Assembly: GCF_014646075.1 (NCBI RefSeq)
Contig: NZ_BMMT01000020.1
Coordinates: 32,845 to 96,844, forward strand
Source of the DNA: Saccharopolyspora thermophila
Lineage (GTDB): Bacteria; Actinomycetota; Actinomycetes; Mycobacteriales; Pseudonocardiaceae
Reading direction: 5' to 3'
DNA: 64,000 bases
The notes under the pieces were generated by a model, which made no database searches, had not been told where the DNA came from, and worked only from the letters and a program-made list of their open reading frames with translations. Position numbers and translations under genes: made by a program. Below are positions 24,812 to 36,601 of this stretch, piece by piece (the first letter of the stretch is position 1; the number at the start of each line of letters is the position of its first letter).

Positions 24812-26839
24812 GTGGCATCCGAGACCGCTCCCGCGCCCGCACCGGAACGGCGCACCACGTCGAGCACCGTGGGCGTGCTGGTCGTCACCGCCGGAGTGCT
24901 GGCCGCACTGGTCGCCGCAGCGCTGACCGCTCTTTCCGCCGGTGCCTCCTACGCCCTGCTGGGCCTGCCTGACCCGGGGCCGGTGACGCACTACGGCCTG
25001 CCGGTCGTTCGCGTGCTGGCCGAAGCCGGTGCCGTGGTGAGCATCGGCTCGCTGCTGCTTGCGACCTTCGGGATTCCCGCGCAGCGGTCGGGTGCGCTGG
25101 CTGCCGACGGCTACGCGGCGGTGCGCACCGCGGGGTGGGCGGCCGCGGTCTGGTGCGTGGGCGCGGCGTTGGTGGTGCCGTTCACCGCGGCCGACGCGAC
25201 CGGCCGACCGGTGTCCGACGTGCTCAGCACCGAAGTCTTGTTCGGCCTGGTCGACGCGTTGGAGGAGGCCAAGGCGTGGTCGCTGACCGCACTGCTGGCC
25301 TTCGTGGTGGCGCTGGCCTGCCGGGTGGTGCTGTCGTGGGGCTGGACGGCGGTCACGTTCGGCGTGGCGCTGCTGGGCATGTTCCCGGTGGTGGCCACCG
25401 GCCACTCCGCGAGCGGTGGTGCGCACGACATCGCCACCAACAGCCTGCTGTTCCACCTCTTCGCCGCGATGCTGTGGGTAGGTGGCCTGGTGGCCCTGCT
25501 GGCCCACGCGGCCCGGCGCGGTGACCACCTGCCGCTGGTCGTCGGCCGCTTTTCGCACATCGCCCTGGTCTGCTGGGTCGCGCTGGCGCTGTCGGGCGTG
25601 ATCAACGCACTGGTGCGGGTTACCCCGGCGCAGCTGTTCAGCTCGACCTACGGCCTGCTGCTGGTGCTCAAGGTCCTCGGACTGGTGGTGCTCGGCGTGT
25701 TCGGCTACGTCCAGCGGCGCACGGTGGTCCGGCGGCTGGCGGACGGGGCTGGCGGGGCCGCGTTGTTGCGGTTCGGGGCCGTCGAGGTGCTGCTGATGTT
25801 CGCCACCATCGGTGTCGCGGTGGCGCTCGGCCGGACACCTCCGCCAGGTGGGACGACACCGGTGCCGAGCCGCACCGAGTTGCTGATCGGCTACCCGCTG
25901 GAGGCGCCGCCGGACCTGTTCCGGCTGCTGTTCGACGTCCGGTTCGACCTGGTCTACGGCACGCTCGCGATCGCCATGGCCGTGCTGTACGTGTGGGGCG
26001 TGCGCCGACTGCGCAGGCGCGGTGACCGCTGGCCGGTGGGGCGCACGATCACCTGGCTGCTGGGCTGCGCGACGATCCTGGTGGCGACCTCGTCGGGTGT
26101 CGGCCGGTACGCGCCCGCGGTGTTCAGCGTGCACATGGGCCAGCACATGCTGCTGTCCATGCTGGCGCCGGTGTTCCTGGTGCTGGCCGGGCCGACGTCG
26201 TTGGCGCTGCGGGTATTCCGGCCCGCGGGCAAGGACGAGCCGCCGGGGCCGCGGGAGTGGTTGGTGGCGTTCGTGCACTCGCCGGTGTCGCGGGTGCTGA
26301 CCAACCCGATCGTCGCCTTGGCGTTGTTCGTCGGCTCCTTCTACGCCCTGTACTACACCGGGCTGTTCGACCTCGCGCTGAACCAGCACTGGGCGCACCT
26401 TGCGATGAACGCGCACTTCCTGCTGGTCGGCTACCTCTTCTACTGGCCGGTGATCGGTATCGACCCGGCACCGCGGCCGCTGCCGGCGTTGGGCAAGGTG
26501 GGGCTGGTGTTCGCGTCGATGCCGTTCCACGCGTTCTTCGGCATCACGCTGATGATGTCGCAGACCGTCATCGGCGAGAACTTCTACCGCAGCCTCGACC
26601 TGCCGTGGATGATCGATCTGCTGGCCGACCAGCGGCTCGGCGGTGGCCTGACGTGGGCGTCGGGCGAGGTGCCGCTGGTCGTGGTGGTGCTGGCGCTGCT
26701 CGTGCAGTGGTCCCGCGCGGACTACCGGGCCGCCCGGCGCATCGACCGGAAGGCCGATGCCGACGGTGACGCCGATCTGGCCGCCTACAACGAGATGTTG
26801 AGGCAACTCGCCGAGCGGGACACCCCGCGCAGCAGCTGA
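24812..26839 (+). CDS. CopD-CtaG fusion, copper-linked cytochrome oxidase assembly membrane protein
   Basis: 675 aa, GTG start. The N-terminal half has about eight membrane helices including the CopD-type segment with LLFHLFAAMLWVGGLVALL and ATGHSAS. The C-terminal half has about seven more and carries caa3-oxidase assembly (CtaG) features: FSVHMGQHMLLSMLAPVFLVL with two His, HWAHLAMNAHFLLVGYLFYWPVIGIDP and FHAFFGITLMMSQTVIG. The same CopD-CtaG fusion is widespread in actinobacteria. The expected role is copper handling for maturation of haem-copper oxidase at the membrane. The tail is charged and cytoplasmic. Firm family call. Confidence 0.88.
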   Translation: MASETAPAPAPERRTTSSTVGVLVVTAGVLAALVAAALTALSAGASYALLGLPDPGPVTHYGLPVVRVLAEAGAVVSIGSLLLATFGIPAQRSGALAADGYAAVRTAGWAAAVWCVGAALVVPFTAADATGRPVSDVLSTEVLFGLVDALEEAKAWSLTALLAFVVALACRVVLSWGWTAVTFGVALLGMFPVVATGHSASGGAHDIATNSLLFHLFAAMLWVGGLVALLAHAARRGDHLPLVVGRFSHIALVCWVALALSGVINALVRVTPAQLFSSTYGLLLVLKVLGLVVLGVFGYVQRRTVVRRLADGAGGAALLRFGAVEVLLMFATIGVAVALGRTPPPGGTTPVPSRTELLIGYPLEAPPDLFRLLFDVRFDLVYGTLAIAMAVLYVWGVRRLRRRGDRWPVGRTITWLLGCATILVATSSGVGRYAPAVFSVHMGQHMLLSMLAPVFLVLAGPTSLALRVFRPAGKDEPPGPREWLVAFVHSPVSRVLTNPIVALALFVGSFYALYYTGLFDLALNQHWAHLAMNAHFLLVGYLFYWPVIGIDPAPRPLPALGKVGLVFASMPFHAFFGITLMMSQTVIGENFYRSLDLPWMIDLLADQRLGGGLTWASGEVPLVVVVLALLVQWSRADYRAARRIDRKADADGDADLAAYNEMLRQLAERDTPRSS

Positions 26840-26880
26840 GCTGGCCGATCGGCCGAACTGAGCTGGCCGATCGGCCGGAA
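26836..26880 (+). repeat. Tandem 22-bp repeat, each unit carrying a palindrome
   Basis: Two units, CTGAGCTGGCCGATCGGCCG-AA at 26836-26857 and 26858-26880 (second with one extra G). Each contains the 12-bp palindrome GGCCGATCGGCC. It begins at the stop codon of the CopD-CtaG gene and lies about 160 bp before ettA. It could be a double-hairpin terminator or a pair of binding sites. Confidence 0.7.
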
Positions 26881-27024
26881 TTGCTACAAACAGCGATATT
26901 TCGGTCGCATTGCGTAATGATCTTCGGGCACTCTGGTCGCACGAGCCGGGAGTCGGCTCGAAAGACCGGGAGGAGCGGCGGAGATGTCTGGGTACCGCGT
27001 GCGTGGTCCGACACGGGGCGCAAC

Positions 27025-27030
27025 TACGAT
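27025..27030 (+). promoter_or_regulatory. Leaderless-type -10 for ettA
   Basis: TACGAT is followed by 7 nt and the ATG at 27038. This arrangement supports the internal ATG as a leaderless start, competing with the upstream ATG at 26984 that has a GGAGG-like site. Confidence 0.45.
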
Positions 27031-27037
27031 TCAGGGC

Positions 27038-28714
<1,677 letters not shown>

Positions 28715-28725
28715 ACGGAGGCGCC

Positions 28726-31293
28726 TTGGCGAGCGTGTCCGGTTCACGCACTGGCTCGGCGCAGGGACTGCTGGACCCCGCATGGCAGATGCGGTGGCGG
28801 GTGCCCGAGCTGGCGCTGGTGCTCAGTGATCGCGCTGTCGCGCTCGCCAGGCGCGCCGGTGAACAGGCGGTTCGGCTGCGGGCCGAGGCGCTCGCCCTGT
28901 TCGCGTCGAACAGGTTGGGCCAGGGCGTCACGGCCACCAGCAGAGCGGTGGCCGCGGTGCGCGACGCCGAGGCGTCCGGTGATGCCGAGGTGGCCGCCCA
29001 GTTGCGCGTCGAGCTGGCGTGGTGCGCGCGCAGCGCCGGCAGTCACGAAGTGGCGGTCCGCGTGCTGGAGCCGGTGCTCGCGCAGGAGCGGATCGAGCCC
29101 GCGGTGCGGGCGCATGCGCTGCTGGCGCTGGCGGCGTCGCTGCCCGTGTACGGGCGGGACGGTGAACGGTCCGACGCGCTCGACGAGGCGGAACGGCTCT
29201 ACGAGGCGGTCGAGGACAACCGGGACATCTGCCGGCTGCTCAGGGCGCGGGTCCACGTGGCACGCGCCGGGCACCACCGCCGGACCGGCGGGTTCGCCGA
29301 GGCCGTTGCGGCGGCTGACGCGGGGCTGGCGCTGCTGGAGCAGCTCGACGACCCGGCGGCGGAGAGCGGCGAGATCCGCACCCGGCTGGTGCTGGAGCGC
29401 GTCCAGTCGTTGCTGGAGTCGGGGCGTCGTGACGAAGCGGTCCAGGCCAGCGATCCCGTGCTGTCCCAGCCGGTCCGCGCCGCGGCGGCCGGGCCGATGG
29501 GCTGGTTAGGGCTGGCCATGGCCACCCGCGTGCACCTCCCGGACGGCAACCACGTGGCGGCCGTCCGGGTGCTCAACGACACCGCCGCGATCTCCGAGCG
29601 GCACAAGCTCGACGAGCTGCTGGCCGAAACCCTCAACACCCTCTCCCACGTGCATGAGAAGGGCGAGGAGTTCGCCGAGGCGCTGCGGGCCCTGCGGGGC
29701 GCCTACGCGGCGGATCGCCGGTGGCGGGCGGCCGTGCACGCCGCGCGCGTCCGGTTGCTGGCGGAGTTCCCGGCGCTCTCCTCCGACATGCCCGGCGATG
29801 TCGCGGTGCCGCGCCAGCCGAGCGGACCGCAGCAGCCGTGGCCGTCTGAGCCGCGGTCGCCGGAACCGCGTTCGGACCAGCCGCACCGGCGGCGGTCGGG
29901 CCGGTTGGAGCCGTTGGAGGCGGAGGCGCCGGAACCGCGCCCGTCCGATCAGCCGGTGCCGGAACCCGCCGGAGGCCGCCGGGCTCGGCATGCGAGCCCG
30001 CAGGACGCCGAGCGGACCGACGAGGCCCCGACCAGCACCGCGGCGGAGGGGGACACCGCGCACGACGCCGCACGCGCGTTGATGGAGACGCTCACCAACC
30101 GGGCTGCCGAGATGCGCGCGGAAGGCCGACGCCGTAAGGCGATGCCCGAGCCGCGGGTGTCGGAGGAATCCGCGCCGCCGGAACCCGAACCGCCGTCCTG
30201 GCCCTCGCACGCCCAGGCGGTGGACGCGCTCATCGAGCGCGTCGCCAGCGCGGAGTCCGTGGCGCCGCAGTTCCCGGCCGAGCAGGCCGAACCCGCCGCC
30301 GAGGGTGCACCAACCGAGATGGAGCAGACCGCGCAGCTGGACTGGCCGCCCGCGTCCTGGGAGCAGGCCACGGAGGCGGGGGCCACGATCCCGCAGACGC
30401 CCGTCGTCGAGCGGGCTTCCACCCGGGCCGAGGCGACGCCGCCGGGCGAGTACGGCTCCGCGGTGTCCGCGTCGGCAGCTGACTCGAGCTCAGCGGACGT
30501 GACGACGATCATGCCGGTGATCTCGGTGCCGGCGGATTCGGAACCAGCCGGGAACGACTGGCCGCCGAGCGCTGCGGTGGCCGAGCCGGGGGCGCAGCAG
30601 CGCGGTGCCGAACACCTTCTCCCACCGGACAACGAGCCCCCGCAGGACCAGCGTCCCGTCGAGGCTGCGCAGCCCGCGGAGGGCGGGCGGCGTTCCCGCG
30701 GGAAGTCGCTGGCCGAGATCCGCGCAAGCCTGCAGCTGTCGGAGGAGCCGCGTTCCGGGCGGCGGCGGGCCCGGCACGCCGAACCGGACGAACCGGTCAC
30801 CCCGGCGGCGGAGGTGCTCGCCCGCCACCGCCAGGACTGGGCGACCGAACCGGAGTTCCCGACCGCCGCCGCCGAACCGCCGACCCCCGAACCCGCGACC
30901 TCCGAGCCGCGCGGCCCCGAATCCACTGCCGCGGAGTCCGCCGAGACCGAACCGGCCCCCGAGCCCGCGGTGGTCCAGGCCGATCCGGAGACGAGCGGCG
31001 AGGCGCGGACTGCGGCCGACTCCGGTCCCGGTGAGAAGATCAGTCTGGCCGAACTGCTCACCGAAGCGTTGATGGCCTACGAGGACGGTCGGCGCGGGCA
31101 GGCCGAGGCCGCGCAAAGGGCCGAGGCGACGTCCTCCGGGCGGCACAGCAGTGCCCACGTGGCCGGGATCGGCGAGCGTTCACGCGCCTCCCACCGCTCA
31201 GCATCGTCTACTTCGGACGATCCTGCGGCTGGTGCGGTGGCGCGGCACCGCCGCCCCGGGATGGACTCTGCAGCGGCCGATCCGTCCCTCTGA
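28726..31293 (+). CDS. TPR-like helical protein with long disordered acidic C-terminus
   Basis: 855 aa from a TTG at 28726 (GGAGG at 28717-28721); a GTG at 28735 is the alternative start. Residues 1 to about 370 are helical repeats of TPR type (AVALARRAGEQAVRLRAEAL, AEALRALRGAYAADRRWRAAV). The rest is Pro/Glu/Ala-rich and predicted disordered, with two short conserved-looking helices: HDAARALMETLTNRAAEMRA and KISLAELLTEALMAYEDG. There is no signal peptide or membrane helix. It sits between ettA and the NAD-glutamate dehydrogenase gene. I know no function; the TPR half suggests a protein-binding scaffold. Confidence 0.7.
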   Translation: MASVSGSRTGSAQGLLDPAWQMRWRVPELALVLSDRAVALARRAGEQAVRLRAEALALFASNRLGQGVTATSRAVAAVRDAEASGDAEVAAQLRVELAWCARSAGSHEVAVRVLEPVLAQERIEPAVRAHALLALAASLPVYGRDGERSDALDEAERLYEAVEDNRDICRLLRARVHVARAGHHRRTGGFAEAVAAADAGLALLEQLDDPAAESGEIRTRLVLERVQSLLESGRRDEAVQASDPVLSQPVRAAAAGPMGWLGLAMATRVHLPDGNHVAAVRVLNDTAAISERHKLDELLAETLNTLSHVHEKGEEFAEALRALRGAYAADRRWRAAVHAARVRLLAEFPALSSDMPGDVAVPRQPSGPQQPWPSEPRSPEPRSDQPHRRRSGRLEPLEAEAPEPRPSDQPVPEPAGGRRARHASPQDAERTDEAPTSTAAEGDTAHDAARALMETLTNRAAEMRAEGRRRKAMPEPRVSEESAPPEPEPPSWPSHAQAVDALIERVASAESVAPQFPAEQAEPAAEGAPTEMEQTAQLDWPPASWEQATEAGATIPQTPVVERASTRAEATPPGEYGSAVSASAADSSSADVTTIMPVISVPADSEPAGNDWPPSAAVAEPGAQQRGAEHLLPPDNEPPQDQRPVEAAQPAEGGRRSRGKSLAEIRASLQLSEEPRSGRRRARHAEPDEPVTPAAEVLARHRQDWATEPEFPTAAAEPPTPEPATSEPRGPESTAAESAETEPAPEPAVVQADPETSGEARTAADSGPGEKISLAELLTEALMAYEDGRRGQAEAAQRAEATSSGRHSSAHVAGIGERSRASHRSASSTSDDPAAGAVARHRRPGMDSAAADPSL

Positions 31294-31579
31294 AGCCTTT
31301 CACTCTGAGGCTTCGTCACTCGCACCGACGCCCGTTCTGGACTGTGCGGATCCGCCCCGACCTGGCATGATGGCCGGGGCGCGTACGGCGTTCCGCTGCC
31401 CGCATCGCCACGCAGAAGGCACGCGCGGACCCATTCTGAAACGTCCAAGACATCGATCATTGTGCCGCTTTTCACGCAGATGACGGCGTTACTGCCCGCT
31501 GTCCCAGGCGGGAACTGGCAGGCTTAAGGTGGAACGTGTTGGCACAACGAGGTGCCGTCAAGCGTGGAGCTGCCTGAAG

Positions 31580-34500
31580 ATGACCTCGAATCCCGGACAG
31601 TTGAAGACCGCACGACCGCCGAAGGCCGATGGGGAGGCTGGCGAGCAGACGGAGAACTCCGAACTGGCCAAGTACCGCCTGCTCGACCGGGCGGTCGAGC
31701 AGGCACCGGAACTCGCCGAATTCCTGCGCGTCTACTACCGGCACGTGCCCGCCGAGGAACTCGTGGACGACGATCCGACCGACCTGGTCGGCGCCCTGCG
31801 CTCGCACCACCAGCTCGCCTCGAAGCGGGTCGCCGGTCGCCCGCTGGTGCAGATCTTCAACCCGAACCGGACCGACAACGGCTGGCAGAGCCCGGCCACC
31901 GTCGTGCAGATTGTCACCGACGACATGCCTTACCTGGTCGACTCGGTGATCGCCGAGCTTGGCCGCGACGGGGCCGAGGTACAACGCATCATTCACCCGA
32001 TCATCGTCGTGCGCCGCGATGTCGCCGGCGAGTTGCTGGAGGTCCTGCCGGGCGCTGACCCGGCCGACCCGCCGCCCGGCACGATGGCGGAAAGCTGGAT
32101 GTTCGTCGAGGTCGACCAGGTCGTCGACGACGACCGGCTGGCCGTCCTCCAGCAGGGCCTGACCGACGTGCTCAACGACGTGCGCGAGGTCGTTGAGGAC
32201 ACCGAGCGGATGCACGCCACCGTCCGCGCCCTGGCCGACGAGCTGGAACAGAACCCGCCGCCGCTGCCCGGCGAAGACGTGCGCGGCGGCGCGGACCTGC
32301 TGCGCTGGCTGGCCGACGGCCACTTCACCTTCCTCGGTTACCGGCACTACGAGTTGGTCGACGGCGACACCCCCAAGCTGCAGGCCGTGCTGGCCTCCGG
32401 CCTGGGCGTGCTGCGCAGCGACAGCTTCGCGGCCCGCAGCCTGACCAACGGTCCGGACACGCTCGCCAGCGCGATGTCCAAGGAACTGCTGGTGCTCACC
32501 CAGGCCAGCGCACCGTCCACAGTGCACCGGCCGGTGCACCCGTTCCACGTCGGCGTCAAGACCTTCGACAAAACCGGCCGGGTCAACGGCGAGCACCGCT
32601 TCCTCGGACTGTTCACCACCACCGCCCTGCACGAGAACGTGCTGGACATCCCGTTCATCGAACGGCGGGTCCGCGACGTCATCCACGCCGCCGGGTTCCC
32701 GCTGGAGTCCTACTCCGGGCAGCGGATGCTGGAGGAGATCCAGAACTACCCGCGCACCGAGCTGTTCTCCACCGAACCGGAAACCCTGCAGGAGATCATC
32801 ACCGGCGTGCTGGCGCTGGCCGAGCGGCGCAAACTCAAGCCGTTCCTGCGCCGCGACCCCTACGGCCGCTTCTTCTCCTGCCTGGTCTACCTGCCGCGGG
32901 ACCGCTACACCACCAGCTCCCGGCTGGCGATGCAGGAGGTGCTGCTGGAGGAGCTGGGCGGCACGGGGCTGGAGTACAGTACCCGGGTCGGCGAGTCCAC
33001 CCTGGCGCGGGTGCACTTCGTGGTGCACACCAACCCGGAGGACCATGTCGAGCCGGACCTGGCGCGCATCCAGCAGCGGCTGGAGGAGGCGATCCACACC
33101 TGGGACGACCAGATGGTCGCCGAGGTCGACGCCGAGCAGTCCGAGGGCCGCCGGGACGGGCACGCCCCCCGCAGCCTCTCGGAGGCGATCAGCCAGATCG
33201 GCCAGCGCTACGCGGCCAGCTTCCCGGAGGCGTACAAGGAGGACTTCACCGCCCGCGAGGGCCTGATCGACCTGCGGCGGCTGGAGTCGCTCACCGGCCC
33301 GAACGACCTGAAGATGTCGTTCTACGCGCCGCGCGACGCCAGTGCGGGCCAGCGCCGCTTCAAGATCTACGTCGGCGGCCGGGTCACCCTCTCGCGGGTG
33401 CTGCCGGTGCTGCAGAGCATGGGTGTCGAGGTCGTCGACGAACGCCCGTACGAGATCGTCATCGACGGCACCGACAACCAGTACTGGATCTACGACTTCG
33501 GGCTGCGGATCGACCCGGACCTGCTGTCCGGTGCCGACGCGGCGCGGCTGGACACGCTCACCCAGCGCTTCGAGGACGCCTTCCGGGCAGCCTGGCTCGG
33601 TGACGCCGAGGTCGACCGGTTCAACGCGCTCGTGCTGTGCGCGGGGCTGACCTGGCGGCAGGCGGCGGTGCTGCGTGCCTACGCCAAGTACCTGCGGCAG
33701 GTGGGCATCGCCTACAGCCAGGACTACATCGAGGACGCGATCCTGGCGCACCGCACCACCACGACGGCGCTGGTGAACCTGTTCGAGACCCGGTTCGACC
33801 CGACGTTGTCCGAGGAGGACCGGGCGACCCGCGAGGCCGACCTGGTCGAGGAGGTCAGCAAGCTGATCGACGAGGTCACCAGCCTCGACGCGGACCGGAT
33901 CCTGCGCAACTACCTGAGCCTGATCCGGGCCACGCTGCGCACCAACTACTACGCGATCGACCCGAACCGCGAGCGCACCTACCTGGCGCTGAAGCTGGAG
34001 CCCCGGGAGATCCCGGGATTGCCGGAGCCGCGCCCGCAGTTCGAGATCTTCGTGTACTCGCCGTGGGTGGAGGGCGTGCACCTGCGGTTCGGCTCCGTCG
34101 CCCGCGGCGGCCTGCGCTGGTCGGACCGCCGGGAGGACTTCCGCACCGAGATCCTGGGCCTGGTCAAGGCGCAGGCGGTGAAGAACGCGGTGATCGTGCC
34201 GGTCGGCGCCAAGGGCGGCTTCGTGGTGAAGCGGCCCCCGGCCCCCACCGGCGACCCGCTGGTCGACCGCAAGGCCGTCCAGGACGAGGGCATTGCCTGC
34301 TACCGCATGTTCATCTCCGGCCTGCTCGACCTCACCGACAACCTGGTCGGTGGCGAGGTCACCCCGCCGCGCAACGTGGTGCGCCACGACGGCGACGACA
34401 CCTACCTGGTGGTGGCCGCCGACAAGGGCACCGCGACGTTTTCCGACATCGCCAACGACGTGGCCCAGTCCTACGGGTTCTGGCTCGGCGACGCGTTCGC

Positions 34501-36541
34501 CTCGGGCGGCTCGGTCGGCTACGACCACAAGGCGATGGGCATCACCGCCAGGGGCGCCTGGGAGAGCGTCCGGCGCCACTTCCGCGAACTGGACGTGGAC
34601 ACCCAGTCCCAGGACTTCACGGTGGTCGGCATCGGCGACATGGCCGGTGACGTGTTCGGCAACGGCATGCTGCTGTCCGAGCACATCAAACTGGTGGCGG
34701 CGTTCAACCACATGCACGTGTTCATCGACCCCGACCCGGACCCGGCGGTGTCCTACGCCGAGCGCCGCAGGCTGTTCGAACTGCCTCGCTCGACCTGGGA
34801 CGACTACGACCGCACCAAGATCAGCGAGGGCGGCGGCGTCTGGTCGCGGTCGTTGAAGTCGATCCCGCTGAACCCGCAGATCCGCAGGGCTCTGGGCATC
34901 GAGGAGTCGGTGCAGCAGCTGTCCCCGGCCGAGCTGATCAAGCGGATCCTGCTGGCCCCGGCGGACCTGCTGTGGAACGGCGGCATCGGCACCTACGTGA
35001 AGGCGACCAGCGAGACGCACGCGGAGGTGGGCGACAAGGCCAACGACGCGGTCCGCGTCAACGGCGCGGACCTGCGGGTGAAGGTCGTCGGCGAGGGCGG
35101 CAACCTGGGCCTGACGCAGCTGGGCCGGATCGAGTTCGCCCGCGCGGGCGGCAAGGTCAACACCGACGCGCTGGACAACTCGGCCGGGGTGGACTGCTCC
35201 GACCACGAGGTCAACATCAAGATCCTGCTGGACCACCTGGTCGCCGACGGCCGGTTGACCCGCGCGCAGCGCAACGAGCTGCTGGCCGAGATGACCGACG
35301 AGGTCGGCGAGCTGGTGCTGGCCGACAACCACCGGCAGAACGCGGTGCTGGGCATCTCCCGGGCGCACGCGGCGCAGATGGTGTCGGTGCACGCCCGTCA
35401 GGTCAGCGCCCTGGAGAAGAACGCCGGGCTGGACCGGGCGCTGGAGGCGCTGCCGACCGCGAAGCAGTTCCGGGAGCTCGAGAAGGCCGGCGAGGGTCTC
35501 AGCTCGCCGGAGCTGGCGACGCTGATGGCGCACGTCAAGCTGTCGCTCAAGCGGGACGTGCTGGACAGCGCGCTGCCGGACACCGAGGCGTTCAGCTCGC
35601 GGCTGCCGGAGTACTTCCCGAAACCGCTGCGGGAACGCTACGCCGACGCCATCGCCGCGCACCCGCTGCGCCGCGAGATCATCACGACGCTGCTGGTGAA
35701 CGAGATGGTCGACGGCGCGGGCATCTCCTACGCCTACCGCCTGGCCGAGGAGCTCAGCGCCTCCACGACCGACGCGGTGCGCGCGTTCGCGGTGGTGACG
35801 AGCGTGTTCGACCTGCGCGACCTGTGGCAGCAGATCGACGCGCTGGCCGGGAAGGTGCCGAGCTCGGTGGCCGACCAGATGGTGCTGGAGAGCCGTCGGC
35901 TGCTGGACCGGGCGGCGCGCTGGATGCTGACCAACCGCCCGCAGCCGCTGGCGATCGGCGCCGAGATCAGCCGCTTCCGGCCGGTGGTGGCCGAGCTGTC
36001 GGGTGCGGTGCGCGGCCTGCTGCGGGGCCGGGCGGCCGAGGGCGCCACCGCGATGATCAAGCGGTGGACCGACGCCGGGGTGCCCGAGGAACTGGCGGAG
36101 CGGGTCGGCGTGCTGCTGGACTCGTTCGCCCTGCTGGACATCACCGAGATCGCCGAGCTGGCCGAGCGCGACGCCGGGGTGTCCGCGGAGCGCAGCCCGC
36201 GGGAGAGCGCCGAGCTGTACTACACGCTGGCCGAACACCTCGACGTGGAGCGGATGCTGCTGGCGGTCAACGAGCTGGAGCGCGGAAACCGGTGGCACTC
36301 GCTGGCCAGGTTGGCGCTGCGGGATGATTTCTACGCGTCGCTGCGGGCGATCACCATCGACGTCCTGCGCACCAGCGATCCGGAGGACGATCCGGAGCAG
36401 AAGATCGCCCGGTGGGAGTCGACCAACGCGTCGCGGCTGGCGCGGGCCAACTCGTCGCTGGAGCAGATCATGAGCTCCGGGCGGCTGGATCTGGCCACGC
36501 TGTCGGTGGCCGCCCGGCAGCTGCGCAGCATGGTCCGGTGA
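31580..36541 (+). CDS. gdh: NAD-specific glutamate dehydrogenase (large, GDH2 type)
   Basis: 1653 aa from the ATG at 31580 (GGAG at 31566-31569). This is the 180-kDa class of NAD-dependent glutamate dehydrogenase, as in Streptomyces clavuligerus and M. tuberculosis Rv2476c. It has a long N-terminal regulatory region with ACT-like segments, a catalytic core with FGSVARGGLRWSDRREDFRTE and the substrate Lys in VPVGAKGGFVVK, an NAD-binding region with GIGDMAGDVFGNGML, and a helical C-terminal third. It deaminates glutamate to 2-oxoglutarate and ammonia, feeding the TCA cycle when glutamate is used as carbon source. The 286-bp leader region contains a weak hairpin (31292-31314) and a TAAGGT -10 candidate at 31525-31530. 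Confidence 0.95.
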   Translation: MTSNPGQLKTARPPKADGEAGEQTENSELAKYRLLDRAVEQAPELAEFLRVYYRHVPAEELVDDDPTDLVGALRSHHQLASKRVAGRPLVQIFNPNRTDNGWQSPATVVQIVTDDMPYLVDSVIAELGRDGAEVQRIIHPIIVVRRDVAGELLEVLPGADPADPPPGTMAESWMFVEVDQVVDDDRLAVLQQGLTDVLNDVREVVEDTERMHATVRALADELEQNPPPLPGEDVRGGADLLRWLADGHFTFLGYRHYELVDGDTPKLQAVLASGLGVLRSDSFAARSLTNGPDTLASAMSKELLVLTQASAPSTVHRPVHPFHVGVKTFDKTGRVNGEHRFLGLFTTTALHENVLDIPFIERRVRDVIHAAGFPLESYSGQRMLEEIQNYPRTELFSTEPETLQEIITGVLALAERRKLKPFLRRDPYGRFFSCLVYLPRDRYTTSSRLAMQEVLLEELGGTGLEYSTRVGESTLARVHFVVHTNPEDHVEPDLARIQQRLEEAIHTWDDQMVAEVDAEQSEGRRDGHAPRSLSEAISQIGQRYAASFPEAYKEDFTAREGLIDLRRLESLTGPNDLKMSFYAPRDASAGQRRFKIYVGGRVTLSRVLPVLQSMGVEVVDERPYEIVIDGTDNQYWIYDFGLRIDPDLLSGADAARLDTLTQRFEDAFRAAWLGDAEVDRFNALVLCAGLTWRQAAVLRAYAKYLRQVGIAYSQDYIEDAILAHRTTTTALVNLFETRFDPTLSEEDRATREADLVEEVSKLIDEVTSLDADRILRNYLSLIRATLRTNYYAIDPNRERTYLALKLEPREIPGLPEPRPQFEIFVYSPWVEGVHLRFGSVARGGLRWSDRREDFRTEILGLVKAQAVKNAVIVPVGAKGGFVVKRPPAPTGDPLVDRKAVQDEGIACYRMFISGLLDLTDNLVGGEVTPPRNVVRHDGDDTYLVVAADKGTATFSDIANDVAQSYGFWLGDAFASGGSVGYDHKAMGITARGAWESVRRHFRELDVDTQSQDFTVVGIGDMAGDVFGNGMLLSEHIKLVAAFNHMHVFIDPDPDPAVSYAERRRLFELPRSTWDDYDRTKISEGGGVWSRSLKSIPLNPQIRRALGIEESVQQLSPAELIKRILLAPADLLWNGGIGTYVKATSETHAEVGDKANDAVRVNGADLRVKVVGEGGNLGLTQLGRIEFARAGGKVNTDALDNSAGVDCSDHEVNIKILLDHLVADGRLTRAQRNELLAEMTDEVGELVLADNHRQNAVLGISRAHAAQMVSVHARQVSALEKNAGLDRALEALPTAKQFRELEKAGEGLSSPELATLMAHVKLSLKRDVLDSALPDTEAFSSRLPEYFPKPLRERYADAIAAHPLRREIITTLLVNEMVDGAGISYAYRLAEELSASTTDAVRAFAVVTSVFDLRDLWQQIDALAGKVPSSVADQMVLESRRLLDRAARWMLTNRPQPLAIGAEISRFRPVVAELSGAVRGLLRGRAAEGATAMIKRWTDAGVPEELAERVGVLLDSFALLDITEIAELAERDAGVSAERSPRESAELYYTLAEHLDVERMLLAVNELERGNRWHSLARLALRDDFYASLRAITIDVLRTSDPEDDPEQKIARWESTNASRLARANSSLEQIMSSGRLDLATLSVAARQLRSMVR

Positions 36542-36545
36542 GAGA

Positions 36546-36577
36546 CCGGGTGGCCCGCGGCGCCGCGGGCCACCCGG
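36546..36577 (+). terminator. Perfect 32-bp palindrome after gdh
   Basis: Arms CCGGGTGGCCCGCGG at 36546-36560 and their complement at 36563-36577, with a 2-bp centre, starting 4 nt after the gdh stop. It may act as terminator, attenuator or RNA-processing site before the thioesterase gene at 36602. Confidence 0.6.
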
Positions 36578-36601
36578 CCGGGTGAGAGAGGGAGCTCGTC
36601 A

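Noticed and set aside
26984..27037. Longer ettA start at 26984 with a good ribosome site
   Set aside because: The extra 18 residues are not part of the family, and a leaderless -10 precedes the 27038 ATG; not fully excluded.
31472..36298. 1608-codon open frame antisense to gdh
   Set aside because: Artefact of high GC third positions; the gdh frame is conserved over its full length.
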